Positions 10,501 to 28,500 of a stretch of 64,000 nucleotides of DNA are shown here, in pieces. The stretch's first letter is position 1. Each line of letters begins with the position of its first letter. A program made the position numbers and the translations under genes. Source of the DNA: Paramacrobiotus metropolitanus (Eukaryota > Tardigrada > Eutardigrada > Parachela > Macrobiotidae). The notes beneath the pieces were generated by a model, which worked only from the letters and a program-made list of their open reading frames with translations, was not told where the DNA came from and searched no databases. Location of the stretch: NCBI RefSeq assembly GCF_019649055.1, contig NW_026570254.1, positions 744,001 to 808,000 of the forward strand, in the 5' to 3' direction.

Positions 10501-11378
10501 CGTAGGCAAAAGGCAGTTTGCACACCGTCCGCACAGGAAAGGCAGGCGATTCGCTGGCACACATGCTGGTGCTACATTCCAGGAAGGAAGAGAAAATGCA
10601 TCTGTCGGTTCGCTCAAAGTCCGGCGGCTAATCTTTAATGTCCTGTGCAGAAAGAGAGTAGCTCTTGCCGGCGTTTCTCTCGCATCGTTAAAACAAGTTA
10701 GCGATTAAACGCTAACTTCAATTAACCATGTATGTGCTGAGCAAAATATTCTGTACTACAGGCAACGACGCATGAAACTGACGGATATTACGATTCCAAA
10801 ATTTTTCATCGAATGCAGCTACGACATCAAAACACTGTTTAACAGTATCGGAATTCGGGATATTTTCTTGAGCGACACGGGACTTAACCAAATGACGCCT
10901 CAAGGTCTGAAAATTTCCGAAGGAATTCACAAATGCGCCATTCGTAAGTGCCGCTAACGTCTACTCTGCTTGAGAAAACTTGGAAATTTTGGTACTTTTT
11001 CATAGTACAGTAACTGAATTAGAATTAGAGCACAACCCACTCATCTTGTGTTTAAGCGATGTAAACTAAAAATAAAGAATCGAAAGTGTCTTCGTGATTA
11101 CAGAAGTGGATGAAGACGGTACGTTTGCGTTCAAGAACACTCGCTACCGCGAAGTGCATTCTCGGGCAGCCGAAGCCGGCAGCGGAAACAGTCCGGGTAC
11201 GCCCGGCACCGGCAGAAAAAGTGCCTTTGCATTTCTGAAAGCGTCTCCAAAGACCAGCCAGAAAGACAACAGCGGCCCGCCGGCCGAAGAATTCAAAGCA
11301 GACTATCCTTTCCTCATTTCTGTGCGTCACAACAAGAGCCATCTTTACTGCTTTGTTGGATGTGTTGCCAACCCATAA
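4586..11378 (+). CDS. Serpin-family protein 2 (3 exons, retrotransposon in intron 1)
   Basis: Model: 4586-5448, 10762-10943, 11104-11378; the phases match and give 439 residues. ATG 4586 begins MDYLRKPLDAMTSKLF (helix A). Landmarks: IISPFAV, VIASAAHFRAGWDTPF, SLLLTIPTK, then in exon 2 LTDITIPKFFIECSYDIKTL, and in exon 3 the hinge QVDEDGT followed by FKADYPFLISVRHN. The loop after the hinge is long, basic and rich in Ser/Gly/Pro without the alanine-rich stretch of inhibitory serpins. The first exon corresponds to fused exons 1 and 2 of serpin 1, so the helix-A intron differs between the paralogues. Intron 1 is 5.3 kb because a whole DIRS-type element sits in it in antisense orientation; the splice sites themselves are intact, so the gene may still be expressed. 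No signal peptide seen. Confidence 0.9.
5520..5838 (-). repeat. DIRS split direct repeat B2 (outer copy)
   Basis: 319 bp, apparently identical to 6315-6633. It contains a degenerate minisatellite of roughly 20-25-bp units built on the core GATTCGTGGCCAGG, present as CCTGATTCGTGGCCAGG, CCTGATTCGTGGTCAGG and CCTGATACGTGGCCAGG variants between about 5630 and 5780. ORFs read from it are repeats of the recombinase C-terminus or shadows. Confidence 0.9.
5839..5928. other. 90-bp single-copy spacer between repeats A2 and B2
   Basis: Lies between the two repeat blocks at the element's 3' side and has no copy elsewhere in the element. No ORF or structure recognised. Confidence 0.6.
5929..6314 (-). repeat. 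DIRS split direct repeat A2
   Basis: 386 bp starting TAACAGGAAAATTGCAACG (plus strand) and ending ATTAAC. It matches 10342-10726, with one extra A in an A run (AGGCAAAAAGG here, AGGCAAAAGG there). It directly abuts repeat B1. Confidence 0.9.
6315..6633 (-). repeat. DIRS split direct repeat B1 (inner copy)
   Basis: Same 319-bp sequence as 5520-5838. The tyrosine-recombinase reading frame runs into it and ends at 6393, so roughly 80 C-terminal codons of that ORF are encoded by the terminal repeat. Confidence 0.9.
6393..7526 (-). CDS. DIRS tyrosine recombinase (YR)
   Basis: About 377 open codons. The N-terminal SAM-like core-binding part (TRRAYAIGERSFEQFC, then VEDYVAYLF) is followed by a catalytic domain with HHFLLRVSEL (first Arg), HSFRIGGATSA (H-x-x-R), GRWKSSS (Trp in place of the second His) and FKRYIRPQ (nucleophilic Tyr). 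This is the set expected of lambda-integrase-fold recombinases in DIRS elements, where the enzyme inserts the circular DNA copy in place of a DDE integrase. The frame begins without an ATG (a GTG at 7526) and overlaps the end of the RT frame by about 70 nt, so expression by recoding or splicing is likely. The tail after the Tyr is a repetitive His/Ser/Gly-rich stretch (HESG and TNQV motifs) encoded by repeat B1. Confidence 0.9.
   Translation of the reverse strand: MATSTRRAYAIGERSFEQFCRSAMKQPWPATPETVEDYVAYLFNRKSSSSTINVYVAAVARRHISQKLADPTANPRLKQIVAGARRLTGTQPDQRLPVTFQLLGRLPSRLHLTFPTQYDQQMIWAAFTMAHHFLLRVSELTSPSPTMFEMSATLLLQDVRWNDSMLQLSIKQSKTDQQKKGATLSLTACEAPIIHSACVTYAQQRQHRQPSDLPFFILSSGRFLTRIDLTRALKTTLPDGEDRARYSSHSFRIGGATSAAADGLSADAICERGRWKSSSFKRYIRPQRLRVPFLFGAPLTRAALSLWYAQNRTGRQPQHPGHVSGSSSLPGHESGYHLATNQVSSTPDHESGGHLATDQVTLLAITRIRSFRWPSMF
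7454..9424 (-). CDS. DIRS reverse transcriptase-RNase H
   Basis: About 656 open codons. The RT domain shows KVDIESAFRNLPV (motif A), VVPFGLRSGPYLFD (motif B) and FLHFLDDFFMCG (catalytic LDD in place of YxDD, usual for DIRS). The RNase H domain shows LYTDAAG, FLEMYP, FHCDNTAT and STADALSRF with the D-E-D-D residues. It copies the element RNA into DNA. The N-terminal approximately 100 codons overlap the gag frame and start without an ATG (TTG at 9424), so translation probably follows a frameshift from gag, or starts downstream. No frame damage was seen, which supports a recently active copy. Confidence 0.9.
   Translation of the reverse strand: MRTIQIRTARKSSRSLHRDRKTQRGIGPFDTSRQTCAGTGTTGDAPTVRTAASSTCVEHAGRPTTPSTSTIQPSISLPVVLTPRPEVATPVSDERLAELLVEHDDREAVCFLLQGFRFGFAIGYNGPQVRRFTANARSALQDPQVITAMIMKEVQANHARGPFKVQPHPNFVVNPLGLRPKRPSGHRVIMDLSQPFGLSVNDFIPKDKYSLTYVGVDDAVKMVMFHGRGSLMAKVDIESAFRNLPVRQSDWHLLGYEWEGQFYHDVVVPFGLRSGPYLFDTFARMLEWIFKKCTGSDTFLHFLDDFFMCGKAASWACGRLVMQVQSVCKYLGVPINEKKLVGPATVIEFLGVEINSESFTLSVSAARLAELTELLESFSACTQCTKRELLSLIGKLSFVTKCIPASRIFLRRMIQLSCKVNRLYHRITLTEGFRRDVAWWREFLPAWNGTAGFVQPEWLPASVLHLYTDAAGAIGFGGTLGNEWFQGAWPGWLLKVNPPITFLEMYPIYVACVIWNEQLCGKRVLFHCDNTATAQTWSAGSCRNPAVMELIRRIHFVTARFNFIIRITHIAGVDNSTADALSRFQLQRFRQLHPSADANGMSVPDLLTRLKPFLIGKEPPITTSTPALFSPPEWLLLPEELTQLESEVSSSFADQQ
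9132..10307 (-). CDS. DIRS gag-like nucleocapsid protein
   Basis: 391 codons from ATG 10307. The N-terminus is Arg/Pro/Ala-rich and low-complexity, followed by a Pro-rich stretch and a Gln-rich segment. The centre (LPAGFPIVSEKCLEELYDL) resembles gag-like ORFs of DIRS/Ngaro elements. The C-terminal part has two zinc-knuckle-like blocks: CRDCSIADHTDQDC and a CCCH block CRNWNNGRCTNGSNCRFKH followed by CGTCRAADHTVHEH, probably for nucleic-acid binding. The ORF overlaps the RT frame by about 290 nt. Assignment as gag rests on position and zinc fingers, not on a strong fold match. Confidence 0.75.
   Translation of the reverse strand: MTGRRGRRSNAPGPPATRPARGRPRARANPITRPTASGGSTGAGSTGDLDSQIAMARQHLQSLLAQKDADVIPVLSTSEAPPPQPPQPPPTETTMLLQLMMNQQNQLVQLTQKVNEAQAAPSTSTGASNSKKPPPLPAGFPIVSEKCLEELYDLTVNVDLDKLLRANTIMSPIQGEAKFEIRDGNFILSDSKPKKITITSFTLWNEAFIVFRRVRSYYYPALQQPLDSYHTIMTEMAGVYLPPVWLEYDKTFRACRIRDVTNHDQWNLLDRNLLDRCIARHPLRAHLPLCRDCSIADHTDQDCPKKLQITAQGQKDAKGDRPFRHIPPDLCRNWNNGRCTNGSNCRFKHLCGTCRAADHTVHEHDSAQHKPASSTNAKAGGGDARFRRETR
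10342..10726 (-). repeat. DIRS split direct repeat A1
   Basis: 385 bp at the element's 5' side, matching 5929-6314 except for one A. It ends in ATTAAC at the junction with serpin 2 intron sequence. It should carry the element promoter, since it lies just upstream of the gag ATG at 10307. Confidence 0.9.
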
Positions 11379-12539
11379 CGTTAACTCGCACCGTACGAGT
11401 CTTTCGTATCATCTGGTTGAAAGAAGATAGTCTGCTCTTGAGCAGTGAAAACAATCCATTTTTCATTGTGCACCGGTGATAAAAATTTTCTACTCGCCAG
11501 AGTGTTCTGCCATCTTTTGATTTAAAGTCACAGCTAGCAATGTACAATATCGTCAATACGTACGGTGTTATAATGTCAGTCTAATCCAGCCTACTGTTGT
11601 ACATTAATGAATCCGTATTAGTGAGCGTATCAGTTTACATATCATACCGTGTGCGTAGCAGTTAGCAAATCTGTCTGAAACAATTAGACTGAAAGATTTG
11701 AATCTGTCACTTCTGTTTTTTTGTCTCCATAGTTAATAAAAATATGTGACAATCTGACGCACATACATATGCCGGCTGCGGCACTTTGAAATTGTTGAAA
11801 AAATCAAAGCAGAACTGCTGAGTAAACTGTTGATAACTTTTCGTGTTGTCCGTTTGAAAAGGAAATGCGTAAACAGGTACTTTTATGTTTCTGAGGTAAA
11901 AGCTAGTTCAATGACGTTCGGAAATTTCGGTCAACACACGAGAAACTGTGAAAACCAACCACACAGTTATTAATGAGCAGTCCAGTCCAGACTATATCCG
12001 TATGCCGTAGAGAACGCTTACGTAAATGTGCGAGTTATGAAATAATTATAGTTGTATTTGTTGAAAGGAAATATGCTCATAGTGTGATTGCCGGTGTCTT
12101 AAGTTTATTATTGATACACGTTTTACTAATTTCACTGCATTATATTTTTGCTTTCAATACGCTGTGATGTGGTGGAACATATGATCCTGAAAAAATTTAT
12201 TTTTATCAGATTTTATAGTAAGTTAAATCCATGTTCAGAGCTAAATTAACCTCAGCTCGCCATCTTGAAAATTTTGTTGTCTTGCTGTACTTCATGGAAT
12301 CGCCGGTGATCCATGGATCGTGCCTCGGCCATTAACCAGCTATACGGGATATAATATTATTTCGTTCTGTTTCAGTAGTAACAATTATCATGTTTCATAT
12401 ACAACCAAAAAAATAATTTTTTATGCTAGCCATGATTTTGGTAAGTGCAATAAGCCATCAGCATTCATTTCTGAATCGTCTTAATTAATTTTTTCTGGTG
12501 ATCTGTCTATAATCGATATTGGGAAATTAAACCACATAA
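11379..12539. other. Intergenic: serpin 2 3' UTR and fucosyltransferase upstream region
   Basis: AT-rich with no coding signal or repeat that I recognise. A conserved exon was looked for and not found. Confidence 0.45.
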
Positions 12540-14219
12540 ATGGCTTTGCGTTGCCGCATGACATGGATCATTTTGTCGTGCAGTTTTGCTTTAATGTTAA
12601 TCGTATTCATATCGTCGATAACACTCCTCACCGACTCCAGACAACGGTTTATCAATCTGATCCCGTTACAAGCCTTGCAGTTTTCAGAAAAAACTGCCAA
12701 GAATGAGCCGATGCATTATCACAACGGTAACGTTGCTGTGCTAATCACCGATGCGCCGCTTTCGCCGATGCGGATACTGAGCAATGTTTCCGCTGCGATA
12801 AATGCCGAATCAGACAGGCAAGTCATCTCGCCTTCGGCGAGTTCTACTTTACCCAGTTCGCATTCACAGGAAGAACACTTTAATCCAAAACTGCCGACAG
12901 ATCAATTAGCAAGTGCTGTCGACGATTTAAAGCCGGTCCTGACATTGCTATATGACGACAACAAAGTTGCTCTGACTGATGAGGTAATACTCGCACTTAT
13001 AAACATGACTGCATCCCTGACTGTAGATTTAGGCGTGTGTAAATGATGATACAGAATTTGTTTTACATTTTGATTATTTCCATACTACATGTATTATGTT
13101 GGCATTTAACATTAACTGCAATTTTAAGCCTGAATGTATACTTTTATTAAAAAGGGTTTGGACGATCTCAATCGTCAGGAACACCCCATGGACTCAGTAC
13201 TGTCAAGTTATGTTGACCTTTCACCCGCCAACATTTTTGGTGTCACAATGGCACGACTGCGGCTACGAATTGGTCAGCATCTCTCACGGTCCACTTCTCA
13301 CCAAATCACCACTTCACAAATCGTTTCCGAATATTCGAGAAAAAACCAAACCCCGTTGATGCTTGCGTGCAATTTCCAGAGCCAAGGCGGACTCGGCAAC
13401 TGGATGTTCATGATTGCCTCGGCTTTCGGAATATCCCGAACGACCCATCGTGTTCCGGTGGTACTGTTCGATTATTCCTGGGCCAATCAACATTTCGCCA
13501 ATTTTTCTTTGGAGCGATTAAACATGTCCACCTTTGTCGGAAGTGACGATCAGCAAGCGATCCAAAATGTTACGCTGCGTGAGATATCAGCTGGAAAATA
13601 TACGCCCTCATTGACGAATATCTCAATAGATAAAAATGTTATTACTGACGGATATTTGCAATCGTGGAAATACTTCAACGCGTATCGTGACGATATCCGG
13701 TCGCTCTTTACTTTCAAAGAAGACGTCTACAATCGAACACTGAAAATTATTGAACCGTTATTTGATAATTATGTGCGTAATAGCTCGGCGGATTCACTGC
13801 CAACTTTAGTCGGCATTCACGTTCGTCGCGGTGACATGGCCACTAGCGTACAAGTAAAGTACGGACACCGACCGGCGTCCGAGGAATATCTCCTGCGAGC
13901 GGTCCTTCGATTCCACCAGGATTACGACTCGATTGTTTTTATAGTTGTTAGTAACGAAATTGATTACTGTCGGGAGTTGTTTACGGGTTTCCCCAATTTT
14001 CTCTTTGTGGAAAACAGTTCACCGGAAGTCGATATGGCATTGCTGACCTTAATGGATCACATTGTGCTGAGCGTTGGGACATTTGGTTGGTGGGGAGCCT
14101 ACTTAAGCGATGCAAAACGTGTCTTTTACTTCAAAAATTGGCCAAGGAGCGGTAGCGAAATGGCTAGGCTATTTAATGTGGAGGATTATTTCATGCCATC
14201 ATGGACGGCGTATATATGA
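12540..14219 (+). CDS. GT11 alpha-1,2-fucosyltransferase (type II Golgi membrane protein)
   Basis: ATG 12540 (MALRCRMTW) begins a short cytoplasmic tail and a signal anchor (residues about 8-30, WIILSCSFALMLIVF), then a Ser-rich stem with NVS and NMT sequons. The catalytic part (exon 2) has SQGGLGNWMF near residue 217, GIHVRRGDM near 370 (GDP-fucose binding HxRRGD motif), IVFIVVSNEIDYC, and VGTFGWWGAYLS near 459, followed by FKNWP and the end at TGA 14217-14219. These are the ordered motifs of family GT11, which transfers fucose in alpha-1,2 linkage to galactose of glycans in the Golgi. Splice choice is uncertain: I prefer 12540-12983 joined to 13155-14219 (both phase 0, 502 residues); donors at 13035-13039 are alternatives. 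The catalytic domain is in one exon. Convergent with the PI3K gene downstream. Confidence 0.87.
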
Positions 14220-14810
14220 AAACGTCCCTACGAGTATATCACGATTTGTCGCTGAGACGCGGACTCTTACGTATACGAATTTACGACGCAACGGTTTTTC
14301 AAGTATTACGAGTATCATCGCATTATCAGCGCATGTGTTCACATTGTAAAAAATTCTTATTTAACTTCACCGGTTAATTAATATTAAGAAGTTGATAGCA
14401 CTGCTGAAATGTTCTCGATTTCAGCACAAATGCACTATTCGTTACTAATGTTCGGGTACTTATAACTAAATCATTCAAACGGAAATCTTAATACGTAAAC
14501 AACGCCACTTTCACCGATACGGTTTTTAATTTGGATTGCCATAAATAAACTTGTACACGCAGCAGTCTGAACAAACAAATACCGAAAACTCCAGAACAAA
14601 ACAGGCAAATATGGACGGGGAAAAATCAAAAATAAAATACATCCACCGGTTGGCAAAAGAATAAACTACAAAATACTCAAAAAATAAATTGAATCCAAAA
14701 ATCCTGTCACCCAAAATAACTTATCCATTACGGTAATACAAGTTGCATCATAGCAGCAATAACTGTCTTTGAGAAAATATCGCAATCAAAAACATTTAAA
14801 TTTATCACAG
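14220..14810. other. Convergent intergenic region (fucosyltransferase / PI3K 3' ends)
   Basis: 591 bp of AT-rich sequence holding both 3' UTRs. No conserved ORF, no repeat. Confidence 0.5.
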
Positions 14811-19862
<5,052 letters not shown>

Positions 19863-21162
19863 TGCAGATTGCTTTCTCCTCCGGGCCGAAAACGGCCTTC
19901 CAACTAAAGGTACAGTTTCAATATGGCAACTTGCAATACAAGTGCTTGTATTCAAAGATTGCACAACAAATCCAAAACCCACGCAGATCACTGTAACGAT
20001 GCACAACACATCGCCACCGAGCTGCAAAAGGTGTCATCATAAGAAAGTTGAAAGCTAAAAGCTTATTACAGGTAATAGGTATGTAGTACTATGTACTATC
20101 ATGATGGCAGATCCATTCCAATACTTGAACGTATCTCACTGTAAGTAAAAATGAACGAAAAACAGTCAATCGTTCATAAATATCCGCTTTTGTTAAGGTT
20201 GACAAGTAACTAATAATTAATTATCTGCAAAGATTTTGGGTAAAGACTGTAAAGTGTTGTTGTTGGGAATTTTGATGACGCGCTCCGCTCACCAATCAGC
20301 TGCTGCATGTAACCCGGTGCTAACAGTGTTGTTTTAGGGTCTGGTCACTCTGGTGTTGTTACATCTGTACAAAACAGTTTGCTGAACAATAATGTAAATT
20401 TGCTGAACAATTACTTATGTACCATAGCTGGCTATCTGGGCGCATTTCTAACTTCGTCTTCAGTTTACGGTTAACAACTTAACATCTTAATTTAACAACT
20501 TACTGTTGCGTTCCGGGAAAATTTTGAAATTCTGCTTGTTGAAGAACAGCTATCGCTTCTACGTTATAAGTGTAACGGAGGTGTTATCGGCATGAAGATT
20601 TAATTTAGCAAAACTTGGAAGCGCAGTAGTTGTAACTTAACAGACCAGGGCAGCTAAAGCGGCCAACTGCAGTGCAGTCAGTTTGAAATTTCATTTTTGA
20701 AAATTTATAATTGGCCATAACATCGCGGTGCGTGAGTGGGCATTTGCCCCTAAGGAGCTGTAATGGTTTGGTCTCATTCGTGCTTTTCATAATGATGCTT
20801 CCATAATTTCTGCCTCTCATCCTTCATCCATTTTGGTACTCAGTCTGTACTTGTATCGCGAAACTTTTTTTAAAATATTGTACCACACCCACACAAGCTC
20901 AGTAATGGTGCAGCGAATTTTATGACGATACAAACACTTCAACAGCAGTTCGTTGTTTCTTCAACAATATCTCCCAAAAACAAAACAACTGTAAACGGGT
21001 GTTAACAATACGTGCATCCAGCCAGATGCAGCAGCGAATGTATCTAGTAACCCAAATCCTAAACACAGATAATATCAGCTGGAGATAGCAGAGAATAACG
21101 CTGAAATAAGTACATCAGCAAATCAGACGAAAATTAGCGACCGGTTAGGACAGTCACGGCAT
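19863..21162. other. Intergenic: PI3K 5' region and PRMT1 3' UTR
   Basis: 1.3 kb. Around 20277-20300 there is a compact promoter-like patch with TGACGCG and CCAATCAG (a CCAAT box, plus-strand orientation), about 430 bp upstream of the PI3K ATG. It could also mark an unseen 5' UTR exon. No coding signal. Confidence 0.4.
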
Positions 21163-24874
<3,712 letters not shown>

Positions 24875-25084
24875 TTATGACTGGGAAGGAGAAACCGGAA
24901 GGTAGTTATTCTCTGCGCCCGTCTGCGTCTTTTCCAAACGGCGGTAATTTTGGCGCTGGATGTCTGTTTCGACGCCTTGCCGAACTTTCTCAAGATCCCA
25001 TCGCTGCGACAAATGAACATACGCGATAACTGCACTAGTTACAGCCACAGATATTCCCAAAGTAATCTTCGATGCAGTGGACAT
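24875..25084 (-). CDS. PET117: PET117-like cytochrome c oxidase assembly protein
   Basis: 69 codons from ATG 25084 to TAA 24875-24877, intronless. The N-terminus has the PET117 pattern: S-K-I-T-L-G-I-S-V within a single membrane-type helix (residues about 5-24), then VHLSQRWDLEKVRQGV and DIQRQ. Known PET117 proteins are about 70-80 residue mitochondrial inner-membrane or matrix factors that work with MR-1S/COX15 in complex IV assembly. The C-terminal 25 residues (RRLEKTQTGAENN onward) match the family poorly, so a spliced or shifted tail cannot be excluded. It stands head-to-head with TMX1; the start codons are 462 bp apart. Confidence 0.65.
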   Translation of the reverse strand: MSTASKITLGISVAVTSAVIAYVHLSQRWDLEKVRQGVETDIQRQNYRRLEKTQTGAENNYLPVSPSQS

Positions 25085-25546
25085 GATCACACCTCACTTG
25101 TTAGCACTCCTTGGGCAAAGGCGCAACGAAAATATCGAAATGATTATCCCGTTGGCGCGAGTTAGGCGATTATCAAGTTTCGCATAATTCCATCGCAGGG
25201 CGGTCAGCTTAGCGGCATCTCTGGGGTCTCCCCTGTACCCTGCGCTACGTATGATTTTAATAAGGTTTACACCTTAAACATAGATCATACAATCAAAAAT
25301 CACAATTGCCAAAATGTAAACAAGAGGCTTGTAGCAGAATCCATGATTTTTATTTTTTATTTTAGGTGAGTTCTTAAGAAGTTAAGAACCTCATGATTGT
25401 TTTAAAGGTGCTAACCATAAAATTTTTTCCCGATAGTTGGACCAGTATTTGTTTCGGTATACTGTGAGACAAGATTTCAGTGTTGTCGAACTGTCAGTTG
25501 AAAATTTAGGTATATTTTATAAGTGTGTACACTGTAATTTTTTAAA
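25085..25546. promoter_or_regulatory. Divergent intergenic region PET117 / TMX1 (probable bidirectional promoter)
   Basis: The 462 bp separate two opposite start codons and must hold both promoters. A short imperfect inverted repeat (GAGTTCTTAAGAAGTTAAGAACCTC) lies at about 25370-25392. No TATA box is clear. The inference of a shared promoter is from spacing only. Confidence 0.4.
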
Positions 25547-28500
25547 ATGGTGCAACGTCATCACTCTGAGCTCTGCCGGATAATGTTATGGGTTTCTTTC
25601 GTATTTTCGTTTTATCATGTTATTTCGGCGGAAAGTCCGGATGCAAAAGTTAAGAGGAAGGGCGAAGTAATCGAATTGACTGAATCTAATTGGGATCAGA
25701 TCCTCAAGGGGGAATGGATGGTTGAGTTGTGAGTTTTCTGCCTGTTCTTATAATTGTGTCTTGTTTTGGTTTGTTTATGGCTCATTTGACTTCCATTGCG
25801 GCTCCGATAAAAATTAGCGTGATTGTGTGGTTTTTCCTGTAGTCATGCACCGTGGTGTCCAGCTTGCCGAGATTTCCAACCCGAATTTAAGCGATTTGCA
25901 GAATGGGACCGCGATCTTGGTTTCAAGGCAGGAGCCGTAGATGTCCATGCTCATCCAGGTATTTTGAATTTCGAGTGTGTTTCCATACCGTCGTGTTCTG
26001 AAGTCATTTTTGGTTGTTTCGTTACTGTTGTGAACTGTTATATTGTTCAAAAAATTCTTGTTTTTTTATGATCCGAAATTGCATTTGTTCCAGTGGTAAT
26101 ATCAGTGATTTGTCCCTCGCAGTCGCACTGTACAAATTTGTTGTAAATGGTAAACACTGAATTTGTTGTAAACGCGGTAAAAGGCAATTAAGGCATGCTT
26201 GACTGTTTAACAGCCCCTTTTATTGCTATGAATAAAAGGGGCCTGTTAAACAGTTAAACTAATCTATGGATTAGTTTCCTTTTTATCCTGAGAAAGAGAT
26301 GAAATATTGTTTGCGTAAGGTCAGAATTACAGATTTCTTGATTTTACTTCGATTTTTAGGATTAAGCGGACGTTTCTTGATCAGCGCCTTGCCTACAGTT
26401 TATCAGTAAGTATCTGTGATTGCTAAGAAATTCAGTGTTTTGGTGAATGAAATGGTTTTGGTGTTGAGTTTCTTAATTTTACTTAACTTTTTCAGCGTCA
26501 AGGAGGGGGAGTTCCGACAATACACTGGTGTCCGAGATCGTGAACGAATGATGAGATTCATGGAGGAGAAGGATTGGCAGAAACTTACTCCGGTTTCACC
26601 ATGGTTGCATCCGTCTGGTTTTCAGTGCGTTTTCATGCAGTTTTTTCTGTCAGTTTCTTGTCGAAAGTGGCGCTTTTTTCAGCATGGGCCTTGTCGGGAA
26701 TTTTTTCAAATTGTCGATGAAGTTGAAAGTGAGTGCCCCCTAAATTCAGTACAACGTTTTCCCTCATTGCTAACCTAGTTTAGTTTTTTCTTGTGAATTT
26801 TTTTTGTTTGAAGGTAAGCAGGTACAATAATTAGCTTGATAATTGATATCTCTTCGACTTCGTGGTATGAGTTTGGGCTATAGTGCTAGAGTAGCGAATT
26901 CAGATCGATTTGGTCTTTTTTTATCGTTGTAGAATCTCCAGACTTGGATGGTAGAAGATCAAGGGCTTCCTAATTGGGTTACCTATGCAGTATTCGCGAT
27001 CGGAACGATTGTTTTAGGAGGAACAATTGGCGTTGTGAGTATAAAGCGTTTCTTTTTATATAGCCGTACGTATTTGAAGTTGGGAAATCAGACTGCTAAC
27101 AATAAGCTGGTAAATGTATCTAAATTAAATTTTGTAGTCTGGATAGCTTAGTTTAGTGATATTATTTACCACCAAAAATTACCGGTAGCCGTAAGCATCG
27201 TTCGCTCACGTAATGGACTTATTCTGCAAAGCAAATATTTTAAATTCTGAAATGTTTTAAGCGGAGCACTCTCTCACAGGCGGAAGTGCGCACTTGTACC
27301 TGCCTCTCGAAATGCTGGCCGTATAGTGCAGTATTTTCTTTAACAGTTTTAGTATTCTAATTTTATGTGTAGCTATTATAATAGGGTGAGACTTTAGGCA
27401 CCCTTTCACCCCTGTTTGCTATAGACACCTCTTTTTGCACCCTGTTTTACTATAGGCACCCCTTTTCTGTTAGATAATTCTCGTACACCGTTTTCTCCGC
27501 TTACTATAGGCACCTATTTTTAGTTTTTTTCCCAGAGGACTGACAAGATTTTTTTACAGTTTGTTGGTTCACAAATTTTTTTGGCGATCTGACATGACTG
27601 GGTCTTGGTCAGGCATTCACATAAAAAGGTGTACTAAGCACTCCATCCGACAATGGGCCGGTTTGGCTGATCGGCCACTGCATGGATCGAATGCACAAGG
27701 AACCTCACGCCAGATGCTTCTCGTAATCGCCTTTTAGTGCCAGCCTTCTGGGTCAATTGGACGTTACTCGGCAAAAGCTGGACACTGTCCGGCTCGTTGA
27801 TACTGCTTGAAAGTAGCTTCGGTAGTGCTTGGGCATACCAGGTCATTATCAGATCGTGGACTATCATCGGATGGACTACAGATCAAGAACTTTCAGACTT
27901 TATTATTACAAAGCCGTTTCCGCTGAACTCACATACCTATATGAAAAGAGCAAAAACGCTGGAGCCGGCAGTGCAATCAATGACTTTCTGAAATTCTCTA
28001 AGGTCAAGAAAATTGGAACTTGACCATAGAAAATGACAATAGGGGGTGCCTATAGCTTTCGCACGCGACGGGGTGCAGGGTTAATTAACCGAAAAGGGGG
28101 GCCTATAGTCTAAGTTAGTGCGAAAGGGGGTGCCTCAGTGCCTGTAGATGGAGGGTGAAAGGGGGTGCCTAGAGCCATTTCCATTATAATATGCAACTGT
28201 AAGGATTAAGGTTGCTTCTCGTTTGTCTGGGCATGGTTATTTTGTGCGTGCATTAAACATTCCATTTTTTACTATAAATCCTCTAGCTAAAACCTCTTAT
28301 TGGCTTCCAGGTTATTGCGCACCGTTTTTATCATAATGATGCCTGTTTTTCTACAAAATGATGTTATTTAACAGTGATACCTAATTTAATAGTCAGCTTG
28401 TTTTAAGCCGGTCCAGTACCGTGGTTCCAGTATTTTTGGCACTGTTTCCCATGATGCTGCTTTGGTTATAGTTGCTGGTGTTTCTCATCGAACTGTTCCC

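Larger units (their letters stand above)
5514..10726 (-). mobile_element. Complete DIRS-order (PAT-like) tyrosine-recombinase retrotransposon
   Basis: About 5.2 kb, coding on the minus strand. In the element's own direction the order is repeat A1 (10726-10342), gag-like ORF, RT-RNase H ORF, tyrosine recombinase ORF, B1 (6633-6315), A2 (6314-5929), a 90-bp spacer (5928-5839) and B2 (5838-5520). This A1-ORFs-B1-A2-B2 arrangement of split direct repeats is the hallmark of PAT-like and Ngaro-like DIRS elements. No integrase, LTR pair or target-site duplication is present. ATTAAC occurs at both outer edges (5514-5519, 10721-10726) and at the B1/A2 junction (6309-6314), as expected if a circular intermediate recombined at a short shared core. 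B copies look identical over 319 bp and A copies differ by one base in an A run; all three ORFs are open, so the insertion is recent. I see no methyltransferase or hydrolase domain, favouring PAT-like over DIRS1-like or Ngaro. Confidence 0.9.
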
